DNA of 64,000 nucleotides from Butyrivibrio sp. AE3009 (GCF_000420845.1 NZ_ATVS01000007.1:1-64000), one strand, 5' to 3'; shown: positions 53,483 to 63,371, counted from the stretch's first letter. The notes: generated by a model from the sequence alone, not told the origin. Numbers and translations: made by a program.

Positions 53483-56155
53483 ATGAAGAAAGAACTTGCA
53501 AAAACCTATGATCCAAAAGGTATCGAGGGACGTCTTTACTCCAAATGGGAGGAGAAGAAGTACTTCCATGCCGAAGTTGATGAGACCAAGAAACCCTTTA
53601 CCATTGTGATTCCACCCCCGAACATCACCGGTAAGCTTCACATGGGCCACGCCCTTGATAACACCATGCAGGACATTCTCATCAGATACAAGAGAATGCA
53701 GGGCTACAATGCTCTTTGGCAGCCCGGAACAGACCATGCTTCCATCGCCACAGAGGTTAAGATCATTGACACTCTTAAGGCAGAGGGCATCGACAAGAGA
53801 GACCTTGGCCGTGAGAAGTTCCTTGAGAGAGCCTGGGAGTGGAAAAAAGAGTACGGCGGAACCATCATTTCTCAGCTCAAGAAGATGGGTTCTTCCTGCG
53901 ACTGGGACAGAGAGCGTTTCACCATGGATGACGGCTGTAATGAGGCTGTTACCGAGGTTTTCTGCAAGATGCATGAAAAAGGCTACATCTATAAGGGAAG
54001 CCGTATCGTTAACTGGTGTCCTGTATGTAAGACCTCTATTTCAGATGCTGAGGTTGAGTACGAGGAGCAGGCAGGCCACTTATGGCACATTAAATACCCT
54101 GTGATCGATGAGGATGGCACAGTTTCAAAGACTGAGTTCATCGAGTTCGCAACCACACGTCCCGAGACAATGCTGGGCGATACTGCAGTTGCGGTTAACC
54201 CCGATGATGACAGATACAAGAGCTTCAAGGGCAAAAAGGTTCTTCTTCCTATCGTTAACAGAGAGCTTCCTATTGTTGAGGACTCTTATGTAGATATGGA
54301 GTTTGGTACCGGCGTAGTTAAGATCACTCCCGGTCACGACCCTAACGACTTCGAGGTTGGTAAGCGTCATAACCTTGAGGAGATCAATATCCTCAACGAC
54401 GATGCCACAATCAACGCAAACGGCGGCAAGTTCGAGGGCATGGACAGATATGCTGCAAGAGATGCCATCGTAAAAGAGCTGGATGAGATGGGACTTCTTG
54501 TTGAGATCGAGGATTATTCTCACAATGTAGGAACCCATGACCGTTGCCACACAACCGTTGAGCCTATGATCAAGGCACAGTGGTTCGTTAAGATGGACGA
54601 GCTCATCAAGCCCGCTGTCAAGGCAGTTAAGGAAGGCGAGATCAAGCTTATTCCTCCGAGAATGGAGAAGACATATTTCAACTGGACAGACAATATTCGT
54701 GACTGGTGTATTTCCAGACAGCTCTGGTGGGGCCACAGAATCCCTGCTTACTACTGCGACAAGTGCGGAGAGGTAGTTGTAGCCAAGGAAGCTCCTACAG
54801 TTTGTCCTAAGTGCGGACAGACCCACTTTACACAGGATCCTGATACTCTTGATACCTGGTTCTCATCAGCCCTTTGGCCTTTTGAGACCCTTGGATGGCC
54901 TCATGACACCAAGGAGCTTAAGTACTTCTTCCCTACAGACGTACTTGTAACCGGTTATGACATCATTTTCTTCTGGGTAATCAGAATGATTTTCTCAAGC
55001 TATGAGAACATGGGAACTTATCCTTTCCACACTGTTCTGTTCCATGGTCTGGTAAGAGATTCTCAGGGAAGAAAGATGAGTAAGTCCCTCGGAAACGGTA
55101 TCGATCCTCTTGATATCATCGAGAACTACGGTGCTGATGCTCTCAGACTTACACTTATTACAGGTAACGCTCCCGGAAACGACATGCGCTTCTATAATGA
55201 AAGAGTTGAGAACAGCCGTAACTTTGCAAACAAGGTATGGAATGCATCAAGATTTATCATGATGAACATGGCTGATGACGCCAAGAGTGCTATCCATCAG
55301 GATATGCCCTCCGGTCTTGAGCCCGTTGATCACTGGATCATCAGTAAGCTCAACAATACCATCAAGGAAGTTACCGAGAACATGGACAAGTATGAGCTTG
55401 GCATCGCCGTTCAGAAGGTATATGACTTTATCTGGGATGAGTTCTGTGACTGGTACATCGAGATGGTTAAGCCTCGTCTCTACAACTCAGATGACAAGAC
55501 TTCCCACGAGGCAGCTCTTTGGACCCTGCAGACCGTGCTTCTTAACGCACTGAAGCTCCTTCATCCTTATATGCCTTTCATCACAGAGGAGATCTTCTGC
55601 ACAATGCAGGATGAGGAAGAGTCCATCATGATCTCTGAGTGGCCTGTTTACAAGGATGAGTGGAACTTCGAGGCAGACGAGAAGTCAATCGAGACCATCA
55701 AAGAGGCCGTAAGAGGCATCAGAAACGTTCGTACACAGATGAACGTTGCTCCTTCCAGAAAGGCAGCAGTATACGTAGTAAGTGACAAGGACGAGGTTCT
55801 TGATATCTTCACAAAGGGTAAGCTCTTCTTCGAGTCCCTTGCTTACGCATCAGAGTCTGTTTGCCAGAAGGATAAGTCAGGAATTGCTGAGGACGCTGTT
55901 TCAGTAGTTCTTGCAGATGCAACCTGCTATATTCCTTTCTCAGATCTTGTTGATCTTGCAGCAGAGATCGAGAGACTTACCAAGGAACAGAAGAAGCTTG
56001 AGGGTGAGCTTAAGAGATCCCAGAGCATGCTCAGCAATGAGAAGTTCCTTTCCAAGGCTCCCGCAGAGAAGATCGCAGAGGAGAAGGACAAGCAGCTAAA
56101 GTATCAGCAGACCTATGATCAGATTACAGAAAGACTTGCGCAGCTGAAAAAATAA
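53483..56155 (+). CDS. valS: Valyl-tRNA synthetase
   Basis: An 890-residue class I synthetase. The HIGH-type motif is in PNITGKLHMGHALD near residue 45, the editing domain carries TTRPETMLGDTAVAV, a zinc-binding pair of CxxC motifs is seen in YYCDKCGEVV and TVCPKCGQTH near 432-455, and KMSKSLGNGIDP is near 530. The C-terminal arm is the usual valine-type coiled coil (LAAEIERLTKEQKKLEGELK). AGGAG precedes the start. Controlled by the upstream T-box. Confidence 0.98.
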   Translation: MKKELAKTYDPKGIEGRLYSKWEEKKYFHAEVDETKKPFTIVIPPPNITGKLHMGHALDNTMQDILIRYKRMQGYNALWQPGTDHASIATEVKIIDTLKAEGIDKRDLGREKFLERAWEWKKEYGGTIISQLKKMGSSCDWDRERFTMDDGCNEAVTEVFCKMHEKGYIYKGSRIVNWCPVCKTSISDAEVEYEEQAGHLWHIKYPVIDEDGTVSKTEFIEFATTRPETMLGDTAVAVNPDDDRYKSFKGKKVLLPIVNRELPIVEDSYVDMEFGTGVVKITPGHDPNDFEVGKRHNLEEINILNDDATINANGGKFEGMDRYAARDAIVKELDEMGLLVEIEDYSHNVGTHDRCHTTVEPMIKAQWFVKMDELIKPAVKAVKEGEIKLIPPRMEKTYFNWTDNIRDWCISRQLWWGHRIPAYYCDKCGEVVVAKEAPTVCPKCGQTHFTQDPDTLDTWFSSALWPFETLGWPHDTKELKYFFPTDVLVTGYDIIFFWVIRMIFSSYENMGTYPFHTVLFHGLVRDSQGRKMSKSLGNGIDPLDIIENYGADALRLTLITGNAPGNDMRFYNERVENSRNFANKVWNASRFIMMNMADDAKSAIHQDMPSGLEPVDHWIISKLNNTIKEVTENMDKYELGIAVQKVYDFIWDEFCDWYIEMVKPRLYNSDDKTSHEAALWTLQTVLLNALKLLHPYMPFITEEIFCTMQDEEESIMISEWPVYKDEWNFEADEKSIETIKEAVRGIRNVRTQMNVAPSRKAAVYVVSDKDEVLDIFTKGKLFFESLAYASESVCQKDKSGIAEDAVSVVLADATCYIPFSDLVDLAAEIERLTKEQKKLEGELKRSQSMLSNEKFLSKAPAEKIAEEKDKQLKYQQTYDQITERLAQLKK

Positions 56156-56178
56156 TCGCTGCCACTAAGCTGAGAGTT

Positions 56179-57558
56179 ATGGATAACGAGTTATTAGGCA
56201 AGGCACGGAAGCTTATTGAGCGCTCCGATAATGCAGAAAAGATAACAATTGCAGAACTTGAGGATTTCCTTAACACGATTCCCAGATTCGCAGAAAAGCA
56301 CTCCGCCGAAGAGACGGAGGCTTTTCTTGCGTACCTGGGTAATCCCGAGGAAAACATGAAGATAATCCATGTGGCGGGGACCAACGGCAAGGGCTCTGTC
56401 TGCAGCTATATCTCCTGGATATTGATGCGGGCGGGCTACACCGTGGGTACCTTTACTTCGCCGCATCTCGTTAAGATCAACGAGAGATTCTGCATAGATA
56501 CCAAACCTATATCGGACGGTGTATTCCTGGTTGTATTTATGGAGACGCTGCGCCGAATATTTGAATACAAAGACGGGGAATTTTTCCCGACTTATTTCGA
56601 ATTTCTCTTTTTTATGGCAGTACTTCTCTACGATGTATATCCGGTGGATTATCTTGTGATGGAGACCGGACTTGGGGGAAGGCTCGATGCCACCAACAGT
56701 ATCAGGAAGCCGGAAGTATGCGTTATTACGGAGATCGGCTACGACCATATGCAGTACCTGGGCAACACCCTTGAGGCAATAGCCGGCGAGAAGGCCGGTA
56801 TCATCAAAAAGGGCGTTCCCGTCGTATTTTTTGACAAGACCAAAGAGACCTCGAATGTTATCAAGCAGACAGCGCTAAGCCTTGATACAAGGGCGATTGC
56901 GGTGGAGAGCAGAAATATCACCGATGTACATATTAATAAGGACGAACAGGGGAATAAATACATTGCTTTTTCGTATAATTCCCTTTATGATAAATATTGT
57001 GGCCTAAAGCTATCAACCTTGGCCAAATATCAGACAGAAAATGCCGCTTTGGCGGTAACTGTCTGTGAGATCCTAAGGGATCAGGGCGCCAATATCACTG
57101 AGTTGGACATTAATGATGGACTTATCAGTGCCAAGTGGGACGGCAGGATGGAAGAGATCCGGCCGGGTATTTTTGTGGATGGAGCCCACAACATTGACGG
57201 AATAGAGGCTTTTATTGACAGCGTTTCCGGAATAGAGTGTGAAGGACGAAGGCTCCTTTTGTTCGGAATCGTAGGAGACAAGCAGTACGGAGATATCATC
57301 GACAGGCTTCTTTCCAGCGGAATATTTGATTCCGTATTTGTAGCAGTACTTAATACCGAGAGGACCGTATCCATGGGAGATCTCAAGGCGGCCTTCGAGG
57401 ACAGCAAGGACAGACTGGGAATCATAGGACTTCCCATTAAATATTACAGCAATGTCCGGGATGCCGTTACCGATATTATAACCATCAGGAAATCCGGGGA
57501 TATGGTATTTGCGGCAGGATCACTTTATCTCGCCGGACAGATCAAGGAAATAATTTAA
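56179..57558 (+). CDS. folC: Folylpolyglutamate/dihydrofolate synthase
   Basis: A 459-residue Mur-ligase-family enzyme that adds glutamate to folates. It has the P-loop VAGTNGKGSVCSYISWIL near residue 65, FTSPHLVKINERF, the ETGLGGRLDATN block near 164 and DGAHNIDGIEAF near 335. An N-terminal helical extension of about 25 residues is slightly longer than usual. It follows valS by 23 bases and probably shares its transcript. Confidence 0.93.
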   Translation: MDNELLGKARKLIERSDNAEKITIAELEDFLNTIPRFAEKHSAEETEAFLAYLGNPEENMKIIHVAGTNGKGSVCSYISWILMRAGYTVGTFTSPHLVKINERFCIDTKPISDGVFLVVFMETLRRIFEYKDGEFFPTYFEFLFFMAVLLYDVYPVDYLVMETGLGGRLDATNSIRKPEVCVITEIGYDHMQYLGNTLEAIAGEKAGIIKKGVPVVFFDKTKETSNVIKQTALSLDTRAIAVESRNITDVHINKDEQGNKYIAFSYNSLYDKYCGLKLSTLAKYQTENAALAVTVCEILRDQGANITELDINDGLISAKWDGRMEEIRPGIFVDGAHNIDGIEAFIDSVSGIECEGRRLLLFGIVGDKQYGDIIDRLLSSGIFDSVFVAVLNTERTVSMGDLKAAFEDSKDRLGIIGLPIKYYSNVRDAVTDIITIRKSGDMVFAAGSLYLAGQIKEII

Positions 57559-57567
57559 GAGGCTATT

Positions 57568-57732
57568 ATGATCAATTTTGAAGAAGAACTTAAGAAATTC
57601 AAACCAAGTCTTGAAATAGAGGATGCAGAGGACATTATCTACAAGCAGGATCTTGACGATATGTCCGATGTCATTGTTAAGCTTCTCAAGGAAGCAAGTC
57701 AGGAAGCAGATACGGCAAAGAGGGTAAGATAA
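57568..57732 (+). CDS. Small acidic protein, 54 residues
   Basis: An unannotated-size gene with start ATG at 57568 and stop at 57730-57732. It begins MINFEEELKKFKPSLEIEDA and ends in a lysine/arginine-rich tail (DTAKRVR). It lies ten bases after folC with GAGG ahead and one base before the next gene, so it fits the operon exactly. The helical acidic character and tight spacing argue for a real gene. Similar short proteins before zinc-ribbon/TPR genes occur in relatives as far as I recall, but no function is known. Confidence 0.7.
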   Translation: MINFEEELKKFKPSLEIEDAEDIIYKQDLDDMSDVIVKLLKEASQEADTAKRVR

Positions 57733-57733
57733 C

Positions 57734-59149
57734 ATGAAGTGTTATTATTGCGGAGCCGAGCTTACCAAGGATAGCACCTGCCCGGGCTGCGGAGCCAGGG
57801 TAGGAACCTACAAGAAGATCAAGAGTCTTTCCAACAGATTCTACAATGAAGGCCTTGAGAAAGCAGGCGTTAGAGATATGACAGGCGCTGTCGAGTCCCT
57901 TCGTCAGAGCCTTAAACTTGATAAAAACAATATAAATGCCAGGAATCTTCTCGGCCTTATATATTACGACACCGGCGAAGTGGTAGCAGCCCTTGCCGAG
58001 TGGGTTATAAGTAAGAACCTTCAGTCCGATAACAATCTGGCTGACAACTATATTGATGATGTCAGAAATTCACCATCTCTTCTGGACAACATCAATCAGA
58101 CCATCAAGAAATTTAATATTGCGCTTAACTACTGTCATCAAAGCAGCTACGATCTGGCGGAGATTCAGCTTAAGAAGGTGCTCCAGCTCAACAAGAGACT
58201 GGTTAAGGCACATCTTTTGCTTGCCCTTTTGTGCCTTAAAAACGGCAAGTGGGACAGAGCCAAGATCGAGTCCCAGAAGGCTCTTGAGCTTGATACGGGC
58301 AATCTGATGGCAAGAAGATATCTCAAGGAAGCTGACAGTATGCTGCTTCCCGGCGAGAGCGGCAAGCTGGTTTCCGATGTGGCTGCGGACAATGACGGCT
58401 CCATCAGATACAACAGCGGCAATGAGATGATCATTCAGCCGGTTAAGAAATCGGCAATAGCCAGATCCAGCTCCATCTGGGGAATCGTCCTTGGAATGGT
58501 GCTTGGTGTGGCGGCAGCATGCTTTTTGATCCTGCCTCAGAGAATTCAGAGTATCAACAGCAACAACCAGGCCAAGATCACTCAGATCAGCGAGGAGTCC
58601 GATTCCAAGTCGGCTCAGCTGGTGGATTATGAGCAGCAGATCGGTAACCTCCAGAAACAGGTTGAGGAGCTTCAGTCTCAGGTTACCGGCTATGAAGGCG
58701 TAGACAGTACTTCCGCTGCAATGAACAGCCTTATGGAGGCCACAGCCCTTTACATTAATGATCCCTCCGATATCGAGGGAATGGCAGGGGCTCTGGAGCA
58801 TCTTGATCTTGATGCCATCGATGAGAATGTTTCTGCTGAGTTTATGTCTCTGTACAACAGCCTTATGTCACTGGTTGGACCTCAGCTTGCCACATCCTAT
58901 TACAACACAGGCTATGAAGCCTACAAAGCTGAAGATTATGATACTGCTGTAGCCAATCTTTCCAAGGCATATCAGTATGACAATACAAATGTTAATACCC
59001 TGTATTATCTTGGCAACTCCTATAACGCCCAGGGCGATACGGATAAGGCCAAGGAGATCTATGATAAGGTTATCACCGATTTCCCGGGTACTCAGAGTGC
59101 TCAGGCCGCCGAAACCAAGTTGGCAGAGATTAACAATTCGGGGAACTAA
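57734..59149 (+). CDS. Zinc-ribbon, TPR and membrane-helix protein
   Basis: A 471-residue protein with a N-terminal zinc ribbon (C3, C6, C15, C18 in CYYCGAELTKDSTCPGCGA). TPR-like helices follow (about 35-200: RDMTGAVESLRQSLKLDKNN, ARNLLGLIYYDTGEVVAALA). A single membrane helix lies near 248-270 (SSIWGIVLGMVLGVAAACFL). The outside part has a coiled coil (near 290-325) and C-terminal TPRs (TSYYNTGYEAYKAEDYDTAV, TLYYLGNSYNAQGDTDKAKE). It looks like a scaffold bridging cytoplasm and envelope. The stop touches the start of the MBOAT gene, suggesting a link with surface-glycan acetylation. Confidence 0.75.
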   Translation: MKCYYCGAELTKDSTCPGCGARVGTYKKIKSLSNRFYNEGLEKAGVRDMTGAVESLRQSLKLDKNNINARNLLGLIYYDTGEVVAALAEWVISKNLQSDNNLADNYIDDVRNSPSLLDNINQTIKKFNIALNYCHQSSYDLAEIQLKKVLQLNKRLVKAHLLLALLCLKNGKWDRAKIESQKALELDTGNLMARRYLKEADSMLLPGESGKLVSDVAADNDGSIRYNSGNEMIIQPVKKSAIARSSSIWGIVLGMVLGVAAACFLILPQRIQSINSNNQAKITQISEESDSKSAQLVDYEQQIGNLQKQVEELQSQVTGYEGVDSTSAAMNSLMEATALYINDPSDIEGMAGALEHLDLDAIDENVSAEFMSLYNSLMSLVGPQLATSYYNTGYEAYKAEDYDTAVANLSKAYQYDNTNVNTLYYLGNSYNAQGDTDKAKEIYDKVITDFPGTQSAQAAETKLAEINNSGN

Positions 59150-60502
59150 ATGATCAATTTTTCAGATTTAACTTTTATATTCAGGTTTTTGCCTGTTTTT
59201 CTAATAGTGTATTATCTGACCCCCATAGAGTTCAGAAAAGCCACTCTCCTTTTGGGGAGTCTGGTTTTCTACGGCTTTGGGGATCTTAGGATGCTCCCGG
59301 TTCTTCTGGGGGCTGTGTTAGTCAACTACTTTTTTGCAAGAGCTCTCCACGGCAGTGGGCAGAATAAGTTCCTGCTTGCCTTCGTCGTATTCCTGGACGT
59401 TGTAATGCTGGTGGAATTCAAGCTCCTGTCTCAGTTTGTTGACAGTTCATTCATGCCTATAGGAATCAGCTTCTTTGTATTCAAGATGATTTCATTTCAG
59501 GCAGACCTCTATCAGGGAAAAGTTAAGAATACGCCTAAGTTTATTGACACCGCTGCCTACTTTACCATGTTTCCGCAGGTGGTATCAGGCCCCATAATGC
59601 GTTTTTCGGATTTTGAAAGACACAAAGAAAACAGGACCATTCTCGAGATTTTTGAAAGAATCGAGGACGGTCTTAAGTTCTTTACAGTGGGACTTGGAAT
59701 GAAGGTGCTTCTGGCAGATCATCTTGCGATGCTCTGGAATGACATCGGGACCATCGGTTATGAGAGTATTTCAACGCCGCTGGCATGGCTCGGCGCCGTT
59801 ACCTATTCACTTGAGCTGTACATGGATTTCTGGGGATATTCGCTGATGGCAGCGGGAATTGGTGTTATGCTGGGATTTCCTTTTATCACCAACTTCGATC
59901 ACCCCTATGCATCCCTTAGCGTATCGGAGTTCTACAGAAGATGGCATGCATCTCTTGGCTCCTGGTTTAGGGATTATGTATACATCCCGCTTGGAGGCAG
60001 CAGGAAGGGAAGCCTTCGCACTGTTTTCAATCTGCTTATCGTATGGCTTATAACCGGCTTCTGGCACGGCGTTACCCTGAACTTTATTCTCTGGGGAATG
60101 ATCATTTTTCTTATCATTGTCTGTGAGAAATACATTGTTCAGAAGCTCCCCGGGGTTCTCAGATGGCTCATCGGCAAGATCAATGTGCTGGTGCTTATAC
60201 CTCTTACCTGGGTTATCTTCGCGATTCCGGATTCACAGATGCTGGCAACTTACTTTACAAGACTATTCCCTTTCTTCGGAGCGGGAATATCAGTTAACCC
60301 CAATGATTTTGCCAAAAATGTCGGTATTTACGGCATTCTTATAGCTGTAGGCCTGGTGCTTCTGATTCCCAAGGTCTATGAGATATTTGAGAACCACAGA
60401 AGAAATATTGTGGTGACAATTGCAGTATTTGTGCTGTTCTGGGCCTGCGTATACAGCCTGGCCAACGCAGCAGGCAATCCGTTTATGTATTTTAGGTTTT
60501 AA
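59150..60502 (+). CDS. MBOAT-family O-acyltransferase (AlgI-like)
   Basis: A 450-residue multi-helix membrane protein of the MBOAT family. It has the conserved segments FPQVVSGPIMRF, SLELYMDFWGYSLMAAGIG, FYRRWHASLGSWFRDYVYIP and LITGFWHGVTLNF with the catalytic histidine. Such proteins pass acetyl groups across the membrane to an extracellular SGNH partner. The start immediately follows the upstream stop, so translation is probably coupled. The next gene encodes the likely partner. Confidence 0.93.
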   Translation: MINFSDLTFIFRFLPVFLIVYYLTPIEFRKATLLLGSLVFYGFGDLRMLPVLLGAVLVNYFFARALHGSGQNKFLLAFVVFLDVVMLVEFKLLSQFVDSSFMPIGISFFVFKMISFQADLYQGKVKNTPKFIDTAAYFTMFPQVVSGPIMRFSDFERHKENRTILEIFERIEDGLKFFTVGLGMKVLLADHLAMLWNDIGTIGYESISTPLAWLGAVTYSLELYMDFWGYSLMAAGIGVMLGFPFITNFDHPYASLSVSEFYRRWHASLGSWFRDYVYIPLGGSRKGSLRTVFNLLIVWLITGFWHGVTLNFILWGMIIFLIIVCEKYIVQKLPGVLRWLIGKINVLVLIPLTWVIFAIPDSQMLATYFTRLFPFFGAGISVNPNDFAKNVGIYGILIAVGLVLLIPKVYEIFENHRRNIVVTIAVFVLFWACVYSLANAAGNPFMYFRF

Positions 60503-60531
60503 TCCTTGTATTAAAAGAAAGTGTAAGAGAC

Positions 60532-61527
60532 ATGAAGTTTTTCAAGACCTGCCCGATGTTTATTGCCATCGTGGTAAGTTCAATCTTCATAACGACTGTC
60601 GCAGTAGTGTTTGCAAACACTGTTTATGCGGACTATAAGGAAGGGTACGACCCGAAGAAGGCACCAATTATGGTACTTCCCATACGGGGCGCTACGGAAG
60701 GGGTATTTCCCTGGAACTATGTGCCTGAGGCAGAGCAGCCCTCACCTGAAGTGCCCGGTTCTATTGATGAACTCCTGAAACAGATGCAGGAGGATACTGT
60801 TGTCGAAGGTCCTCAGGAAGAGCCTGAGGAGGTAGTGATAGAAGAGACGGTGGAAGAGCCGGAGGTTGATATATCCGCTGGCGATGTATCAGCTAATGAC
60901 GTAGAACTTGTGGAAGAGAAGATCTATGAGCCTCAGGAGGTTACTCCGGAGTACTTCGATGATGCGCTTTTCATCGGAGATTCAAGGACCGTTGGCCTGT
61001 CCGAGTATTGTCAGGAGCTGGATGAGCATGCCACCTTCTATGCCAAGGTGTCTCTCTCCATTTACACTGTGATGAAGAAAGAGTTCATCAAGACTCCCGA
61101 GGGTACCATCGGAGTTGAGGAGGCCCTTTCCAATCAGCAGTTTGGCAAGATATATATCAGCCTTGGACTTAATGAGATCGGCACAGGTACCGATGAGTAT
61201 TTCGTTGAGCATTACATGGAAGTGGTGAACAGAATCCGTGAGCTTCAGCCCGATGCCATAATTTACATTCAGGGCATCATGCATGTTACAGAGAGAAAGA
61301 GTAACAGCGACAAGAATTTCAACAATGTCAACGTTGACAGAAGAAATGCAGCTCTGTCGCAGCTTGCGGACAATCAGAACATTTTTTACATTGACATGAA
61401 CGAGGCGGTGGATGACGGTAACGGCAACCTTGATGGAAGCCTTTCCTTCGACGATATTCACCTCAAAGCCTCATCCTATCAGCTCTGGTATGACTACTTA
61501 AGACTCCATGCCATTGTAAAAGACTGA
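60532..61527 (+). CDS. Exported SGNH-hydrolase-like protein, partner of MBOAT
   Basis: A 331-residue protein with a N-terminal membrane anchor (residues 9-30), a Pro/Glu-rich acidic stalk (about 65-135), and an SGNH domain: block I LFIGDSRTVGL with the nucleophile serine, GLNEIGTGTD as block III, and SFDDIHLKASSY with the Asp and His. It probably transfers acetyl from the MBOAT protein onto a cell-wall polymer or exopolysaccharide. It could instead be a lipase-like esterase; the gene pairing favours a transferase. GTAAGAG precedes the start. Confidence 0.85.
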   Translation: MKFFKTCPMFIAIVVSSIFITTVAVVFANTVYADYKEGYDPKKAPIMVLPIRGATEGVFPWNYVPEAEQPSPEVPGSIDELLKQMQEDTVVEGPQEEPEEVVIEETVEEPEVDISAGDVSANDVELVEEKIYEPQEVTPEYFDDALFIGDSRTVGLSEYCQELDEHATFYAKVSLSIYTVMKKEFIKTPEGTIGVEEALSNQQFGKIYISLGLNEIGTGTDEYFVEHYMEVVNRIRELQPDAIIYIQGIMHVTERKSNSDKNFNNVNVDRRNAALSQLADNQNIFYIDMNEAVDDGNGNLDGSLSFDDIHLKASSYQLWYDYLRLHAIVKD

Positions 61528-61581
61528 TTCACAATTTGAAGAAAAAAACAAGATATTACTTTCTGAAAAAGGGGTGGTAAA

Positions 61582-61833
61582 ATGTCTAGAGAAATGATTT
61601 TTAAGATGGAAAGACCGGGACTTCTTCATGAGGGAGACCCTGTTACGGTTACAGAGGGAGTGCTTCCCAGTAACTATTACTATACCATCGACCCGTCCCT
61701 TGCAATGTCGGGAAATTTCCCTTTCCGCGAGAGAATGCTGGAGAGGAAGGGCGTAGTCACCAAGGTTGAAGAGAACGCCAGAGGCTACTACGTAACCGCA
61801 TTGTTCGGAGAGGATTCACAGGATAATACTTGA
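61582..61833 (+). CDS. Small conserved protein, 83 residues
   Basis: An 83-residue cytoplasmic protein I do not recognise. It shows MIFKMERPGLLHEGDPVTVT and a basic stretch RERMLERKGVVTKVEE, with a beta-strand-rich plan. AAAGGGGTGG lies before the start. Codon use matches the neighbours. It lies between the SGNH and RidA genes in the same direction; no function is implied. Confidence 0.7.
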   Translation: MSREMIFKMERPGLLHEGDPVTVTEGVLPSNYYYTIDPSLAMSGNFPFRERMLERKGVVTKVEENARGYYVTALFGEDSQDNT

Positions 61834-61861
61834 TTATTTTTTACATATAAGGAGGTCTATT

Positions 61862-62236
61862 ATGCAGTACATTTCTACAGACAAGGCACCGGCAGCGATC
61901 GGACCTTATTCACAGGCTATTATCGCAGGAGATTTTCTCTATGCGTCAGGACAGATTCCCATCAATCCTGAGGATGGTGAGATCGATACAACAACTATTA
62001 CCGATCAGGCAGACAGAGTTTGCAGAAATATCGGAGAGATCCTCCGTGCTGCAGGAACAGACTATGAGCACGTGGTTAAGACTACCTGCTTCCTTGCTGA
62101 GATGAGTGATTTCGCTCCTTTCAATGCAGTATATGAGAAGTATTTCACAGGCAAGCCTGCCAGAAGCTGCGTTGCAGTTAAGCAGCTTCCCAGAAACGTT
62201 CTCTGTGAAGTGGAGGTTGTAGCTTACCTTAAGTAA
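61862..62236 (+). CDS. ridA: RidA-family enamine/imine deaminase
   Basis: A 124-residue RidA (YjgF) protein that hydrolyses reactive 2-aminoacrylate and related imines. It shows PAAIGPYSQAIIAGDFLYAS, the catalytic arginine in KPARSCVAV and the EVEVVAYL ending. Length is standard. TAAGGAGG lies just before the start. It is cytoplasmic and independent of its neighbours in function. Confidence 0.95.
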   Translation: MQYISTDKAPAAIGPYSQAIIAGDFLYASGQIPINPEDGEIDTTTITDQADRVCRNIGEILRAAGTDYEHVVKTTCFLAEMSDFAPFNAVYEKYFTGKPARSCVAVKQLPRNVLCEVEVVAYLK

Positions 62237-62260
62237 TGCACTATCGTTGGGGGAAGGGTT

Positions 62261-63310
62261 ATGAAGCAACGACTTATTTGCGCTTGTTTGCTGGCGTCTG
62301 TCCTTCTGTCGGGATGTGGGAGTCTCGTTGGAAGGCGCAATATAGACTCCGGTTTTGCCTATATAGAGAGCCATGAATATGAGAATGCTCTTGAGAGCTT
62401 TGCCAGTGCCGAGAATAACGGGGAGGACGAATGCCTATTGCACAGAGGAAGGGGCATCGCACTTCTTAAGACCGGCGAGTATGAGCAGGCTGCCACTGAG
62501 CTGCTGGCATCCCTTGCAGCCGATGAGGGAATAGTTGATGACATGGATTTTGACACCAACTACTACCTGGCGGAGGCCTTTTTTAACATGGGTGAATACA
62601 GTAAGGCCAAGGAGGTCTATGATGCCATTCTTGGACTTCGAAGTAAGGATAGCAGTGCTTATTACCTCAGAGGTGTGGCACTTCTGGCATCTGGCGACCA
62701 TGACAATGCCTATTCGGATTTCACCAGAGCCATTACCTTAAGTCCCAAGGATTATTCCATGATCATCATGATCTACAGAGCTCTTGATGAGCACGGCTAC
62801 GGAGATGAGGCCACAGCCCTTCTTCAGACCGCCATGGACAACGGTCAGAACTTCATGACCAACTACGAGAAGGGGCAGATTTCCTATTACCTTGGAAATA
62901 ATGCCGAGGCCCAGAGCTATCTTGAGGCCGCCAGGAACGAGAGAGATCAGGAGAAAGAGCCTGTGGTCCTTCTTCTTGGCCAGACCGGAGAGAAACAGGG
63001 CGACTACAACTACGCCATCAGCGTATACAAGACCTATATAAGCGAGAATCCGGATTCCGCCCTTGTCTACAACCAGCTTGGCATGTGTCAGATCAAGCAG
63101 GGCGATTACGAGGGAGCTGTTGCTTCCTTCCAGTCGGGACTTGCCCTTGGTGATAAGGATGTGGAGCAGGCCCTTATGCTCAATGAGATAACCGCTTATG
63201 AATATATGGGAGAGTTCGGACTTGCCTCCTCTCTGATGGAGACCTACAGGCATGACTATCCCGATGATGAAGTTGCAGCAAGAGAGAACGTTTTTCTTTC
63301 TACAAGATAA
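62261..63310 (+). CDS. TPR-repeat lipoprotein
   Basis: A 349-residue exported lipoprotein (signal ending LLSGC). The rest is about seven TPR units, such as GFAYIESHEYENALESFASA, TNYYLAEAFFNMGEYSKAKE, SAYYLRGVALLASGDHDNAY and VYNQLGMCQIKQGDYEGAVA. It is a protein-binding scaffold on the outer face of the membrane; the partner is unknown. GGAAGGG precedes the start. It follows RidA by 24 bases and ends at a terminator. Confidence 0.88.
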   Translation: MKQRLICACLLASVLLSGCGSLVGRRNIDSGFAYIESHEYENALESFASAENNGEDECLLHRGRGIALLKTGEYEQAATELLASLAADEGIVDDMDFDTNYYLAEAFFNMGEYSKAKEVYDAILGLRSKDSSAYYLRGVALLASGDHDNAYSDFTRAITLSPKDYSMIIMIYRALDEHGYGDEATALLQTAMDNGQNFMTNYEKGQISYYLGNNAEAQSYLEAARNERDQEKEPVVLLLGQTGEKQGDYNYAISVYKTYISENPDSALVYNQLGMCQIKQGDYEGAVASFQSGLALGDKDVEQALMLNEITAYEYMGEFGLASSLMETYRHDYPDDEVAARENVFLSTR

Positions 63311-63323
63311 TATTGTACCTTTC

Positions 63324-63371
63324 GATGCATCCGTGGTGCTTTTTAGTGAGCATCTTGTGGATGCATCTTTT
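63324..63371 (+). terminator. Rho-independent terminator
   Basis: A nine-bp perfect stem GATGCATCC/GGATGCATC (63324-63332, 63359-63367), a partly paired inner part (TGCT/AGCA), then TTTTG. It separates the TPR lipoprotein from the next gene. Confidence 0.75.

Noticed and set aside
54125-54826. A 233-codon minus-strand open frame
   Set aside because: It is antisense to valS and has no domain or ribosome site.
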